Position numbers and translations under genes: made by a program. 64,000 nucleotides of DNA from Fundicoccus ignavus. Its GTDB lineage: Bacteria > Bacillota > Bacilli > Lactobacillales > Aerococcaceae. Every line of letters begins with the position of its first letter. The first letter of the stretch is position 1. Below the pieces are notes generated by a model. That model made no database searches. It worked only from the letters and a program-made list of their open reading frames with translations, and was not told where the DNA came from. Where the stretch lies: assembly GCF_009659375.1 (NCBI RefSeq), contig NZ_WJQT01000013.1, positions 1 through 64,000 on the forward strand, given 5' to 3'. Below are positions 26,230 to 35,229 of the stretch, piece after piece.

Positions 26230-27186
26230 TCAACCTAACATTTCAAAATCTTGACATAAAATAAGCTTATCCTGTAAACCTTCAGACACAATGACTTGAC
26301 CCTCTTTTGTGACAATCATACCTTCAATGCTCTCCTCTTGATTCATCCATCTTAGTGCTTTCTCAGCAGGTAAACCAAACAAGACAGTGGACCAAATCTC
26401 ACCATCTAAGGCTTGCTCACTCACAATCACAATACCAGCAATTCGACTATCAACTGGATAACCCGTTCGCGTATCAAAGATATGATGGTAATACTTATCG
26501 CCTACTTTTAGCTTTCTTTCATTGATAGAAGAAATAACCACCGACTGATCACTTATCTTTAAATGCGCCAACACCTGACCATCATACCGCAAGGGATTCG
26601 GAATCTCGACTGCCCAAAAGCCATCTAAGCTATCATTCGCTTGTCCTATAGTTACCGTCGTTGTCCCCAAGCTAATTAACCCCGAATGAACACCTTTCTC
26701 GGTGAAAAACTGCTTTAAACGATCTGCAAAATATCCCTTAGCAATCGCTCCCAAATCCAATTCCATTCCAGTCTTCTTTAAGAAAACCGACCGCTGTTCA
26801 TCATTCAACTCGATATCTTGAGGATGAATCAAAGCCAATTTTTCTTGAATTTGTGCTTTGTCCGGTAATTGTGCATCACTAAAGCCAATATGCCATAATT
26901 TCGTAATCGCCCCAACCGCAATATTAAAGACACCATTAGTCGCCAACGCAATGGAAACACCATTCTTAATCAAATCATACAAATCGTTCGAAACGGTTAC
27001 CGGAGACCGACCTGCAGCCGCGTTAATGGTCATCAGTTCCGAATTCTCAAAGTTAGCACTATAGCGACGTTCATAATCACGCAATAACGCCTCAGCTTCT
27101 TGGAAAATCTGAGTGGCATCCGGGTGATCAATCGATAATTCAATGTCATTCCCCATTAAAGGAAAGCCATGTAAAAACTCTGCCAA
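26230..27186 (-). CDS. apbE: FAD:protein FMN transferase (ApbE)
   Basis: The 318-residue enzyme attaches FMN to Thr/Ser of target proteins using FAD. The FAD-binding and catalytic segments AIAKGYFADRL, ISLGTTTVTIG and FDTRTGYPV are present. There is no lipobox, as in cytosolic or membrane-associated Gram-positive forms. No NqrB/C, RnfG/D or FMN-binding domain substrate is encoded in this window. It precedes aroD on the same strand, an odd pairing that may be only an accident of gene order. Confidence 0.9.
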   Translation of the reverse strand: MAEFLHGFPLMGNDIELSIDHPDATQIFQEAEALLRDYERRYSANFENSELMTINAAAGRSPVTVSNDLYDLIKNGVSIALATNGVFNIAVGAITKLWHIGFSDAQLPDKAQIQEKLALIHPQDIELNDEQRSVFLKKTGMELDLGAIAKGYFADRLKQFFTEKGVHSGLISLGTTTVTIGQANDSLDGFWAVEIPNPLRYDGQVLAHLKISDQSVVISSINERKLKVGDKYYHHIFDTRTGYPVDSRIAGIVIVSEQALDGEIWSTVLFGLPAEKALRWMNQEESIEGMIVTKEGQVIVSEGLQDKLILCQDFEMLG

Positions 27187-27344
27187 TTAAACTCCTCCTC
27201 ACATAAAAATGCAACCACTAGAGTGATCGCTTTCATCTATTTTAATTCTAATACAATTCTAACTAAATGCAATTATAATCTTTTGTACACACAACTTTTT
27301 TCAAAATATGATTCAAAATACTCGGCTTATAAGCGTTTACGGTA

Positions 27345-27647
27345 AAAAAACCTCGTACTTTGTCCGAGGCCTTAAAATTCCGTTTAGCAGTCTTGACTTG
27401 ATAATACATCGTCACTTTTGTTGGAATACTTATCGTAACTCAGCGACTTGTTTTCCAAAGCGGTATCAAGGGCAATCCATCGCTACTAATAGAATCGCTT
27501 GCTATGACTTTGAGCGAAGCGAAGTAGACAGAGCCTAGCCGATTGAGCTGGAAAAGCCCTCACAAACGTGAGGCTTTGAAAGCGACTACCGCCTTGGATA
27601 AATAATAAGCAAGCGATGCACAAAGCTTCTCAACTCAACCTAAACTA
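27345..27647 (+). repeat. Family A structured repeat, copy 5, with leading hairpin
   Basis: The leading hairpin ACCTCG..CGAGG is followed by the A/T-rich lead and the core. The AAAGCCCTCAC / GTGAGGCTTT arm is the best-paired example of P4 in the family. The 3' outer strand is partly lost. It fills the 520-bp gap between apbE and metQ. Confidence 0.85.
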
Positions 27648-27667
27648 CTAAATTTCTATACCATAAA

Positions 27668-27700
27668 ATAAAAAGCCTCCCAATTTTGGGAGACTCTCAC
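27668..27700 (-). terminator. Terminator of metNIQ
   Basis: The stem GCCTCCCAA / TTGGGAGAC-type pairing around ATTTT, with TTTTTA on the minus strand, lies just after the metQ stop. Confidence 0.8.
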
Positions 27701-27707
27701 GATTCAA

Positions 27708-28577
27708 TTATTCAGCATCTTCTTCTGATTCATTAGCATCTTCTTTTTCTTTAGAATCATCCTCTGAATCTAAGTCAAACGCTGGTTCTAAATGACCATT
27801 CTCAGCAAGCTCTTCTAAGAAAGCATGAACTTCTGGTGAAGCAAAAGCAGCTTTCAATGCTTCAGCAGCTTCTGAATCTAAATTACCTTCACGGATAATA
27901 ACTTGCAAAGCATAGGTAAATTCTTCGTCATCTTCTAATAAGACAGCATCAGCTGGTGTTAAACCGATTGACGCAATGTAAGTTGGGTAGTTAAAGACTA
28001 AAGCTACACCATCTTCGTACGCACCCGTTAAGTTTAATAAATCAACATGTGTAAATTCTAAATTATGTGGATTTTCAGTAATACTATCAACAGTTGGGAA
28101 AAGCCCCGCTTCTTCGTCTAATTCAATTAAATCGTAACTCTCTAGAATGAATAAAGCACGTGCTTCGTTCGTAATATCTGAAGGAATTGCTACCTCAGCA
28201 CCATCTTCTAACTCATCAATTGAATCATAAACTGGCGAGTAGAAACCTAAAATAGCGTTATAAATTGGTTGAATTGCAACTAAATCTCCATCACGTTCTT
28301 GGTTGAAAATTTCCATAAATGGCTCATGTTGTGCGAAGTTAGCAAACACTTCATCATTCAGTAAAGCCTCATTGTATTGGATGTTATCAGATACCTCGAC
28401 TAATTCAATCGAATAAGGTTCTGCGATAACCTCCGCAGCAATTTCCACAATATCTGTCATTGGCGGTAAATGGGAAGCTACCTTTAAAACATTCTCTTCT
28501 TGAGCGGTTACAACACTACTTAAACTAGCACCAAACACTAAAGCTGCGACACTTGCGACTAAACCTTTTTTAAACAT
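27708..28577 (-). CDS. metQ: Methionine ABC transporter substrate-binding protein without lipobox
   Basis: The 289-residue NlpA/MetQ-family protein should bind methionine for the MetNI transporter. Family features include LKVASHLPPMTDIVEIAAE at the mature start, NIQYNEALLNDEVFANFAQHEPF and the late segment HVDLLNLTGAYEDG. Firmicute MetQ proteins are normally lipoproteins, but this protein has no cysteine at all. The signal peptide ends VVTA before Gln26, a signal peptidase I site. An acidic tail (EDDSKEKEDANESEEDAE) follows the domain. How it stays near the membrane is open. It is last in the metNIQ operon. Confidence 0.85.
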   Translation of the reverse strand: MFKKGLVASVAALVFGASLSSVVTAQEENVLKVASHLPPMTDIVEIAAEVIAEPYSIELVEVSDNIQYNEALLNDEVFANFAQHEPFMEIFNQERDGDLVAIQPIYNAILGFYSPVYDSIDELEDGAEVAIPSDITNEARALFILESYDLIELDEEAGLFPTVDSITENPHNLEFTHVDLLNLTGAYEDGVALVFNYPTYIASIGLTPADAVLLEDDEEFTYALQVIIREGNLDSEAAEALKAAFASPEVHAFLEELAENGHLEPAFDLDSEDDSKEKEDANESEEDAE

Positions 28578-28617
28578 TCTACCTAACTCCCTTTTTAATA
28601 ATATTTTGTACCCTGAA

Positions 28618-29316
28618 TTAACGTTTATCGAGTTTGTTGGCTAGTTTAAAACCTAACCATTGAATTAATTGGACAAACACGATAATAATCACGATGGCCG
28701 TATACATAATATCTGTTTCATAACGTTGATAACCATAACGGATGGCGAAATCACCAATACCGCCGCCCCCCACTACCCCCATCACGGTAGAATAGGATAA
28801 GAAACTAACAAAAGCTGATGTAAATCCGATGACCAACGAACTACGCGCTTCGACAAATAAAAACTTGATAATCAGTTGCCATAAATCGGCTCCCATAGCC
28901 TCCGCAGTTTCAAGTACGCCACGGGGTAAATCAAGCAATGACTGCTCCACAAAACGTGCATACAAAGCAATCGAAATTAACATAATTGGAAAAGAGGCCG
29001 CCACTGGATCTCCCGTTGCTCTTCCATAAAAAGCGCGAATGGCTGGCTGCATCGCCACCACCAGTAACAGGAACGGAAAGGATCTGACAATATTGACAAA
29101 GATATTCGCAACTGTATAAAACCAACGGTTCTCTGCCGGTTTACCTTTAGCCGTTAAAAACAGGAGTGTCCCTAATGGCAAACCTAATAGAATGGCTGCC
29201 ATAGAACCTAAGCCCATCATAATCGTTGTTTCCTGTAGACTTTCCCACAGCTTTGGCGCAAAATCAAGCAAGCGTTCTAAATATAGTTGGAAAGTTAAGG
29301 GGTCATGATTCACCAT
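28618..29316 (-). CDS. metI: Methionine ABC transporter permease
   Basis: The 232-residue permease has five or six membrane spans. The cytoplasmic EAA loop is EAMGADLWQLIIKFLFVEARSSL, which contacts the ATPase. The C-terminal half contains the MetI segment VMGVVGGGGIGDFAIRYGYQRYE. The gene begins 14 bases before the metN stop, with GGAGGTG eight bases upstream of ATG, so translation is coupled to metN. Together with MetN and MetQ it forms an importer for methionine and related compounds. Confidence 0.92.
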   Translation of the reverse strand: MVNHDPLTFQLYLERLLDFAPKLWESLQETTIMMGLGSMAAILLGLPLGTLLFLTAKGKPAENRWFYTVANIFVNIVRSFPFLLLVVAMQPAIRAFYGRATGDPVAASFPIMLISIALYARFVEQSLLDLPRGVLETAEAMGADLWQLIIKFLFVEARSSLVIGFTSAFVSFLSYSTVMGVVGGGGIGDFAIRYGYQRYETDIMYTAIVIIIVFVQLIQWLGFKLANKLDKR

Positions 29317-30046
29317 GCTTTAACACCTCCAACACCCGTTCATGATAACTTTTGGCATCTTTAAATGCTGTATTTGTTTGAATCGCCACAACATCCACGA
29401 CTTTTCCCGCCTCCATAATTGCGACTCGTTGGCATAAATTCTGAATCACATCCAATTCATGTGTCACCAGAACAATTGTCATCCCAAACCGCTGATGAGC
29501 TCTTTTTAACACAGCCACAATTTCATCCGTACGATTAGCATCTAAAGCAGAGGTTGGTTCATCACATAATAGAATTTTAGGTTTTGTGATGAGTGCTCTA
29601 GCAATCCCAACTCTTTGTTTTTGTCCACCCGACAATTGACTCGGATAATGGTGGCGTTTGTCAGCCAGACCCACAAATTCCAATAATTCTTCAATGGCGA
29701 TCGTATCTTCATAATGATGTAAAGATAAAGGTAATAGAATATTATCCTCCACCGTCAAATTGTTCATTAAATTAAACTGTTGGAAAATCATCCCAACATC
29801 TTTTCGATGTTGGCGAAGTTGTTTTTTGTTGAAGTGGTCCACTCGTTCATTATCGACCCACACCTCACCTTCATCAATCTGCTCCAAAGCATTGATAAAG
29901 CGAATTAAAGTCGATTTTCCTGCACCACTTTCACCAATAATTCCGAATATTTCTCTATCATCAATCGTTAAACTAACGTTATCCACAGCTGAGAACATAC
30001 CTGCTTGACCTTGATACCGTTTAGATACTTGCTTTAATTCAATCAA
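29303..30046 (-). CDS. metN: Methionine ABC transporter ATP-binding protein
   Basis: The product is 247 residues when started at TTG 30046, seven bases after GGAGG. An upstream in-frame start would add 34 residues with no family match. Walker A is GESGAGKSTL, the signature LSGGQKQRVGIARAL and Walker B ILLCDEPTSALD. It is shorter than the roughly 340-residue MetN of enteric bacteria because the C-terminal regulatory (C2/NIL) domain that gives methionine trans-inhibition is absent. Control would therefore have to be transcriptional. No SAM riboswitch or T-box is seen upstream. Confidence 0.9.
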   Translation of the reverse strand: MIELKQVSKRYQGQAGMFSAVDNVSLTIDDREIFGIIGESGAGKSTLIRFINALEQIDEGEVWVDNERVDHFNKKQLRQHRKDVGMIFQQFNLMNNLTVEDNILLPLSLHHYEDTIAIEELLEFVGLADKRHHYPSQLSGGQKQRVGIARALITKPKILLCDEPTSALDANRTDEIVAVLKRAHQRFGMTIVLVTHELDVIQNLCQRVAIMEAGKVVDVVAIQTNTAFKDAKSYHERVLEVLKHGES

Positions 30047-30138
30047 AAAAACACCTCCAATTGGCTCAATTCCGCCTAAAACGCTTGTGAAAGTAACGAC
30101 AGGATACACACAAATTGTATAACAGTTTCTACTTATCC

Positions 30139-30167
30139 AAGTTAACATTGAAGCGTTTTATTGTCAA
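30139..30167 (-). promoter_or_regulatory. Promoter of metNIQ
   Basis: On the minus strand TTGACA (30162-30167), a 17-bp spacer and TAACTT (30139-30144), about 95 bp before the start. The sequence AACTGTTA or close variants recurs four times between 30110 and 30245 and may be a regulator site; this is weak. Confidence 0.5.
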
Positions 30168-30418
30168 CTAACTTTCTTGTCTTCCCACCAAGTTTTGAAA
30201 CAGTTATAAAAACACAATTGATACAGTTGTTATAGTAACAGTTTGTCAAACAACACCAAACTCGATTGCTTTCGTGTTTAAGTGTTGTGTATCAGTTTCT
30301 TACCTAAAAGACGAACGTTTAAATAAAACAGGCCTTATTATTATACACTAGGAAAAGATTATTCTAAAACCTCATTATCCAAAACCCGCTTTACAATACT
30401 CTAGACTAAGCAGCGTAG

Positions 30419-30497
30419 AATCATGTCCCAGTTTTCAAAAGTCGAACATGATAGAGACCGAGTCGTGCTCCAGTTTCAAAAAGTCGAACACGATTCA
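30419..30497. repeat. Family B hairpin pair
   Basis: Two units (AATCATGTCCCAGTTTTC.. and AGTCGTGCTCCAGTTTC..) each end in CAYGAT. A family C element follows, in the same B-C order as at 3.0-3.4 kb. Confidence 0.75.
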
Positions 30498-30511
30498 AAC
30501 AAGAAAACCAC

Positions 30512-30612
30512 AGCAGTGTGTCGTGTCCCACGGTCCACGACGATTATATTAAATCCACAAAGTGTTTAAATTGTGTCGGTCAGCAGCCCGACACTCTTTT
30601 TGCTCTTCATTT
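30512..30612. repeat. Family C double-hairpin repeat, copy 2
   Basis: Hairpin GTCGTG / CACGAC, linker GATTATATTAAATCC, then GTGTCGG / CCCGACAC with a short loop, a T run and GCTCTTC. Confidence 0.75.
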
Positions 30613-30659
30613 TTTTTTGAAGCAATGAAGCAATTCACTTTTCTTAACAACGTACTTTT

Positions 30660-31020
30660 CGAAAAAAACAATTAGCTGGGCGAAGTACAAAGGCTATAAA
30701 ATCAATATCAAACATATGAATCCATACTCAGAAAACCTCGGCCGAGTCTGAGGTTTTTGAATTTCGGTTAGAAGTTTTAACTTGATTATATCGCTTTAAT
30801 TTTGTTGGAATTCTTAACGTAGCTCAGCGACTTTTTTTCCAAAGCGGTATAAAGGGCAATCGGCACAGCTTGGTGTGACTTTGAGCGCAGCGAAGTAGAC
30901 ACACCCTAGCCGATTGAGCTGGAAAAGCACGAACGTCAGTGAGGCTTTGAAAGCGACCACCGCCTTGGAAAACAATCAGCTGGGCGAAGTACAAAGGCTA
31001 TAAAATTGATACCAACCATA
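30660..31020 (+). repeat. Family A 3' fragment followed by copy 6
   Basis: A 3' end fragment (AACAATTAGCTGGGCGAAG) ends near 30722. A leading hairpin CCTCGGCCGAGTCTGAGG follows, and then a full core from 30817. That core has central hairpin GGTGTG / CACACC and P2 CAATCGGC / GCCGATTG. Confidence 0.85.
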
Positions 31021-31029
31021 TGAATCCAT

Positions 31030-31325
31030 ACTCAGAAAACCTCGGGCGAGTCCGAGGTTTTTGAATTTCGGTTAGAAGTTTTAACTTGATTATATCGCTT
31101 TAATTTTGTTGGAATACTTAACGTAGTTCAGCGACTTTTTTCCAAAGCGGTATAAAGGGCAATCGGCACAGCTTGGTGTGACTTTGAGCGCAGCGAAGTA
31201 GACACACCCTAGCCGATTGAGCTGGAAAAGCACGAACGTCAGTGAGGCTTTGAAAGCGACCACCGCCTTGGAAAACAATAAGCTGGGCGAAGTACAAAGG
31301 CTATAAAATCAATATCAAACATATG
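31030..31325 (+). repeat. Family A structured repeat, copy 7 (near-identical tandem of copy 6)
   Basis: The 290-bp unit, including the leading hairpin CCTCGGGCGAGTCCGAGG and the lead sequence, is repeated with only a few changes. The full repeat therefore seems to be lead hairpin plus A/T-rich lead plus branched core. Confidence 0.88.
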
Positions 31326-31337
31326 AATCCTTGTAAA

Positions 31338-31381
31338 TAAAAAAAACTCCAACATTTGTTGATCACACAAATGTTAGAGCT
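31338..31381 (-). terminator. Terminator of the ATP-grasp/esterase cluster
   Basis: The stem CTCCAACATTTGT / ACAAATGTTAGAG with a 7-nt loop is followed by eight T's on the minus strand. Confidence 0.88.
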
Positions 31382-31385
31382 CTCC

Positions 31386-32546
31386 TTAAGCAAGTTCCTG
31401 AATAAAGTGAACAACTGCCTGCATTTGACTCAAAGTATCCGTCACAATAAAATAGCCAAAATCTCCAAATACTCCTTCTGTCATCACGGAACTTACAATG
31501 AATTCTCCATACCAAGCATAAATGTCATCTTGCGTATAAAGATAATTATTATAGTATTTCCGAGAGACGTAGCCACAATTTTTCCGCTGGCTTAAGTCTG
31601 CCGTAAATTGATTGTTGAGGACCACTTGTGCGTATTGAGCATAAATATCAAGGTTATTCGCGTAATTAAACATCTCAATCATCGGTCCACCGGGTGGTCG
31701 ACAATTGACTTCCAAAGCAACCAGAGATTGGTCACTTTTTAGACGAAAGAATTCGAAATGGAAAAAACGTTCTTTAATCTCGAAAGCTTCGACGCATTGT
31801 TTACCTAATTTCCAGATGTCTTCCGGCATCTCTTTTGGATATAGCACAAAACTTTCCATATTTTGTGAAATGATTTCTAACGCTGGCTTATCGTAGACCA
31901 TATTTTGGCTGAAAACGATATTGCCGTCTTGGTCCGTCAGTCCGTCAAATGTGACGATGTCACCGTCGATAAATTCTTCCATAATAAAGGTTTCGGCTGA
32001 ATTGCGTTCAACGAAGAAATGTGACAACTCTTCATCGCTACTAATGCGCCAAGTATCGCTGGCTCCCACGCCGATATTGGGTTTAATGATGACCGGGTAG
32101 CCTAATTCGCTCACCAGTTTGCTGGCGTCTTCCCAACCTTCGAAAACGCGGCCGTTCGCCACCGGTACATTGATGGAGCGAAATACTGCTTTCATCTTAT
32201 TCTTTTGTTTAAGTCGATCCATTTCATGGGCTTTTAAACCCGGGATATTAAAATCAGTCCTCAAGCGCGCGTCCATTTCGAGCCAGTGTTCATTATGCGA
32301 TTCAAGCCGATGAACCCCACCATACTGATGGGCAAAATATGCAACAGCTCGATACATCTCATGATAGTTTTCCATATCATCCACTCGGTAATATTCAGTT
32401 AAAGCTTCTCGTATCAGTGGTGACAAATTGTCGTACGATTCATCCGCTATTCCTAATACCGTCGCACCACTTTCCTTGAGGCGTGTCGCAAACAATTGAA
32501 AGTTCTCTGGATAATGCGGTGATATAATAATAAAATTAAAGCTCAT
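31386..32546 (-). CDS. ATP-grasp ligase-like protein, paralogue 1
   Basis: The 386-residue protein has a pre-ATP-grasp Rossmann-like N-terminus (IIISPHYPENFQLFATRL). The ATP-grasp fold follows: GYPVIIKPNIGVGASDTW, FIMEEFIDGDIVTFDG, and the metal/phosphate motif LEVNCRPPGGP. Such enzymes join a carboxylate, through an acyl-phosphate, to an amine or thiol. The substrate is unknown. It lies downstream of an esterase and a second ATP-grasp gene of the same length with clearly similar sequence throughout. GGAGG lies eight bases before the ATG. The three genes are tightly spaced on one strand with a single terminator. Confidence 0.85.
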   Translation of the reverse strand: MSFNFIIISPHYPENFQLFATRLKESGATVLGIADESYDNLSPLIREALTEYYRVDDMENYHEMYRAVAYFAHQYGGVHRLESHNEHWLEMDARLRTDFNIPGLKAHEMDRLKQKNKMKAVFRSINVPVANGRVFEGWEDASKLVSELGYPVIIKPNIGVGASDTWRISSDEELSHFFVERNSAETFIMEEFIDGDIVTFDGLTDQDGNIVFSQNMVYDKPALEIISQNMESFVLYPKEMPEDIWKLGKQCVEAFEIKERFFHFEFFRLKSDQSLVALEVNCRPPGGPMIEMFNYANNLDIYAQYAQVVLNNQFTADLSQRKNCGYVSRKYYNNYLYTQDDIYAWYGEFIVSSVMTEGVFGDFGYFIVTDTLSQMQAVVHFIQELA

Positions 32547-32589
32547 CGATTTCCTCCCATGCTACAAATTTGGTTTTGTTCCATGAAAA

Positions 32590-33348
32590 TTATTCGTTTA
32601 ATTTCCCTTGTTGTTCGAGTACCGATAAGAAATAAGGCCATTGCTTGCGCCACCAAGGCCAATCGTGGGCTACATCAGAGCCCCAGAAATCAAACCAGCC
32701 GGGAATGTTTTTAGCAACAAAAGCATCTTGCAAACGACTTGTATCATAAATATGCGGGCTTTCCCAGGCACCTTGGCCGACGCAAATAATAAAGTCATTC
32801 TGACGATACTGTTCTAGGAACCATGGATCCGATAGGTTCCACAGAAAATCAATAGGTGAGTTTTCATAAACAGCGTGGTCATCACCGAAATCACCGGTAA
32901 AATAACGTGCATCGTAAACACCACTCATAGCGACACAGGCTCCGAATACATCTGGATGCCTCAAGGAAAAGTTCACCGCATGAAAAGCACCCATCGATGC
33001 TCCTGCTGTCATTAACTTGCCTTGCCAAGGTGATTCATGTCGTACTAACGGCACCAGTTCATGAATAATATAACGATCATAGGCATTATGTGCTTGCCCT
33101 TTATCAGAAGGGCTCTTCCAGTCAGCTAGCCAAGAGTCACTATCAAAACTTGAAACGGTATAAATAATTAATTTCCCTCGATTAATAAAATCCGCAGCAG
33201 CTTCCACCATCCCAAAATCGCCAAACTCATGTTGGCTCCCTCCGGATGAAGGAAAGACAATCACGGGTCGCCCTGCATGACCATGTTTGTTAAAATGCAT
33301 CTCGCGCCCTAAGGCACCACTATAATGACTTCTGCTTTCAAAATTCAT
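32590..33348 (-). CDS. Alpha/beta-hydrolase esterase (esterase D/feruloyl-esterase-like)
   Basis: The 252-residue cytosolic protein is of the putative-esterase type: the nucleophile elbow GASMGAFHA sits in a central strand, with PVIVFPSSGGSQHEF near the N-terminus and a C-terminal His in VAHDWPWWRKQWP. There is no signal peptide. It lies between two ATP-grasp genes (43- and 38-base gaps), so it may hydrolyse, transfer or release the product of those ligases. The substrate is not predictable. The start ATG has AGGAGG seven bases upstream. Confidence 0.82.
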   Translation of the reverse strand: MNFESRSHYSGALGREMHFNKHGHAGRPVIVFPSSGGSQHEFGDFGMVEAAADFINRGKLIIYTVSSFDSDSWLADWKSPSDKGQAHNAYDRYIIHELVPLVRHESPWQGKLMTAGASMGAFHAVNFSLRHPDVFGACVAMSGVYDARYFTGDFGDDHAVYENSPIDFLWNLSDPWFLEQYRQNDFIICVGQGAWESPHIYDTSRLQDAFVAKNIPGWFDFWGSDVAHDWPWWRKQWPYFLSVLEQQGKLNE

Positions 33349-33386
33349 GGTATTCCTCCTTCGCTTACTTGCCGACTCTCTTACAG

Positions 33387-34556
33387 CTATGCATCTATGT
33401 AAGCCAGCATATCCAATAACTCGGCCTTCTCCTTCGCTCTGACAACATACCCATTACGCCCTAGTACCGGCACAAATGCCTCGGGCACTTCAATTAATTT
33501 CATCAGTTGATCGCCGCAATGTGCCCGAACCGCCTCATTATCATGCTTGAAATCACGTCCCGATTTCCGAGAAATATACCCACAATAATATGGCCGCGTC
33601 ACATCTGCCGTAAACTGATTATGTTGCACAATATTGGCATACTCTTGATAAATATCAATGTCATTGGCATAATTAAACATCTCCACCCCAGCCCCACCTG
33701 GCGGTCTAAAATTAATTTCCAAGGCCATATAACTGCCATCTTCTCGCAAAAAGAATTCAATATGGAAAAATCTTTCTTTCAAAGCAAAAGCTTTAACGAT
33801 TTTACGCCCCATCTCTTCTAGCTCTTCGGGAATATCACGACGGATATAGTAGAAGAAACTCGAATTAGCCGAAACCGCATCCAATACGCCCTGATTATAA
33901 ACATAAGAAGAACTAAAGACGATATGTCCATTCTGATCGGTCAGCCCGTCATACGAATGAATCGTCCCCGCAATAAATTCCTCCATAATATAGGAAATAT
34001 TTTCCTGTTTCTGATTCCAAAATGCCTCTAAATCATCAGCATTATTCACTTTCCAAGTGTCATTTGCCCCGACTCCACTATCAGGTTTAATAACCACCGG
34101 ATAACCCAGTTCTTTCACTAATCGCTGAGCATCTTCAAAATCCTTAAACACCCTCCCACGCGCAGCAGGTACACCCACCGCATTAAAGACCGCCTTCATG
34201 GAAGACTTACGCTTAATTTGATTCATATCCTGACTTTTAAAACCTAGCACATTAAAATCCGTTCTGAGGCGTGCATCCGTCTCTAACCAATGCTCATTAT
34301 GCGATTCAATCCGATCAATTTTTCCATATTTAAAGGCAAAATACGCCACCGCTCGATACATTTGTTGGTAATCATCCATCGAATCCACTCGATAATACTC
34401 CGTTAAACTTTGTTTCAATTCTTGAGGCAACTCATCGTAAACACCATCACCAATCCCCAACACATTCATCCCCACACCCTTCAACCTCTGGGCAAAATAC
34501 TGATAATTTTCCGGAAAGTGTGCAGACACTACAACAAAATTCTTTACTCGATTCAA
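33387..34556 (-). CDS. ATP-grasp ligase-like protein, paralogue 2
   Basis: The 389-residue protein starts at TTG 34556, six bases after GAGGTG; a GTG at 34565 overlaps that site. It is colinear with the 31386-32546 protein: FVVVSAHFPENYQYFAQRL, GYPVVIKPDSGVGANDTW, YIMEEFIAGTIHSYDG and LEINFRPPGGAG. The paralogues differ most in the residues after the P-loop-like strand and near the C-terminus, as expected if they use different substrates. It is the promoter-proximal gene; an extended -10 (TGCTATAAT) lies about 40 bases upstream. Confidence 0.84.
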   Translation of the reverse strand: MNRVKNFVVVSAHFPENYQYFAQRLKGVGMNVLGIGDGVYDELPQELKQSLTEYYRVDSMDDYQQMYRAVAYFAFKYGKIDRIESHNEHWLETDARLRTDFNVLGFKSQDMNQIKRKSSMKAVFNAVGVPAARGRVFKDFEDAQRLVKELGYPVVIKPDSGVGANDTWKVNNADDLEAFWNQKQENISYIMEEFIAGTIHSYDGLTDQNGHIVFSSSYVYNQGVLDAVSANSSFFYYIRRDIPEELEEMGRKIVKAFALKERFFHIEFFLREDGSYMALEINFRPPGGAGVEMFNYANDIDIYQEYANIVQHNQFTADVTRPYYCGYISRKSGRDFKHDNEAVRAHCGDQLMKLIEVPEAFVPVLGRNGYVVRAKEKAELLDMLAYIDA

Positions 34557-34824
34557 GCAAATCACCTCATTTAATATAATTTAAATTTGTCTAATTATAG
34601 CATACCTTCTAATCGTTTTCTAATTCGATTCTAAAGATACCTTTAGAATCAGTCTTTTTCCCTCAAAAAATTGGAGCCTAAAGGTAGTATTTCCTTTCAA
34701 TGTTTAAACTCGGCTGCTGAGTCTGAATATTGAATGGAATTTGGCTGATTTGGCCACTCTAACTGTCATAAAACGAAACTCAAATATCATTAAGCCAGCG
34801 AAAACTTATAATTCCATATACCAT

Positions 34825-35125
34825 GAGAAAGCCTCGGACGAGTCTAAGGACTTTAAATTCTGTTTGGCAATATAATTTGATTATATCGCTTTACTTTTTT
34901 TGGAATATTTAACGTAGATCAACTAATTATTTTTCATAGCGGTACCGATACAGATAATGGGCAACGGCGTAGCTTGCTCTGTCTACTTCGCTTTGCTCAT
35001 AGACAGAGCCTAGCCGATTGAGCTGGAAAAGCACGAACGTAAGTGAGGCTTTGAAAGCGACCTCCCCCTTGGAAAACAATAAGCTGAACGTATTATAAAG
35101 ATTGATAAATCAACATAAAACTTAT
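34825..35125 (+). repeat. Family A structured repeat, copy 8, with inverted central hairpin
   Basis: The leading hairpin and outer strands match the family. The central hairpin (34976-35009) is GCTCTG, then TCTACTTCGC..TCATAGA, then CAGAGC. The 22-nt inner part is the reverse complement of that in copy 3, apart from one base. Confidence 0.88.
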
Positions 35126-35140
35126 AAAACCTTATACTAT

Positions 35141-35184
35141 AAAAAAAAGAGCAACACCTTCTATCTAAAGAATAATGTTGCTCA
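35141..35184 (-). terminator. Terminator of the TPR-HhH gene
   Basis: The stem GAGCAACA / TGTTGCTC is followed by eight T's on the minus strand, 45 bases past the stop codon. Confidence 0.85.
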
Positions 35185-35229
35185 GTCTCGTTGCGCCCTT
35201 AATAAAAATGCAGATGCGAGTATTCCTAT

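Noticed and set aside
30047-30360. SAM riboswitch or T-box upstream of metN
   Set aside because: None of the conserved blocks (kink-turn, T-box NTGGNACC-type sequence, terminator next to the start) could be found by eye.
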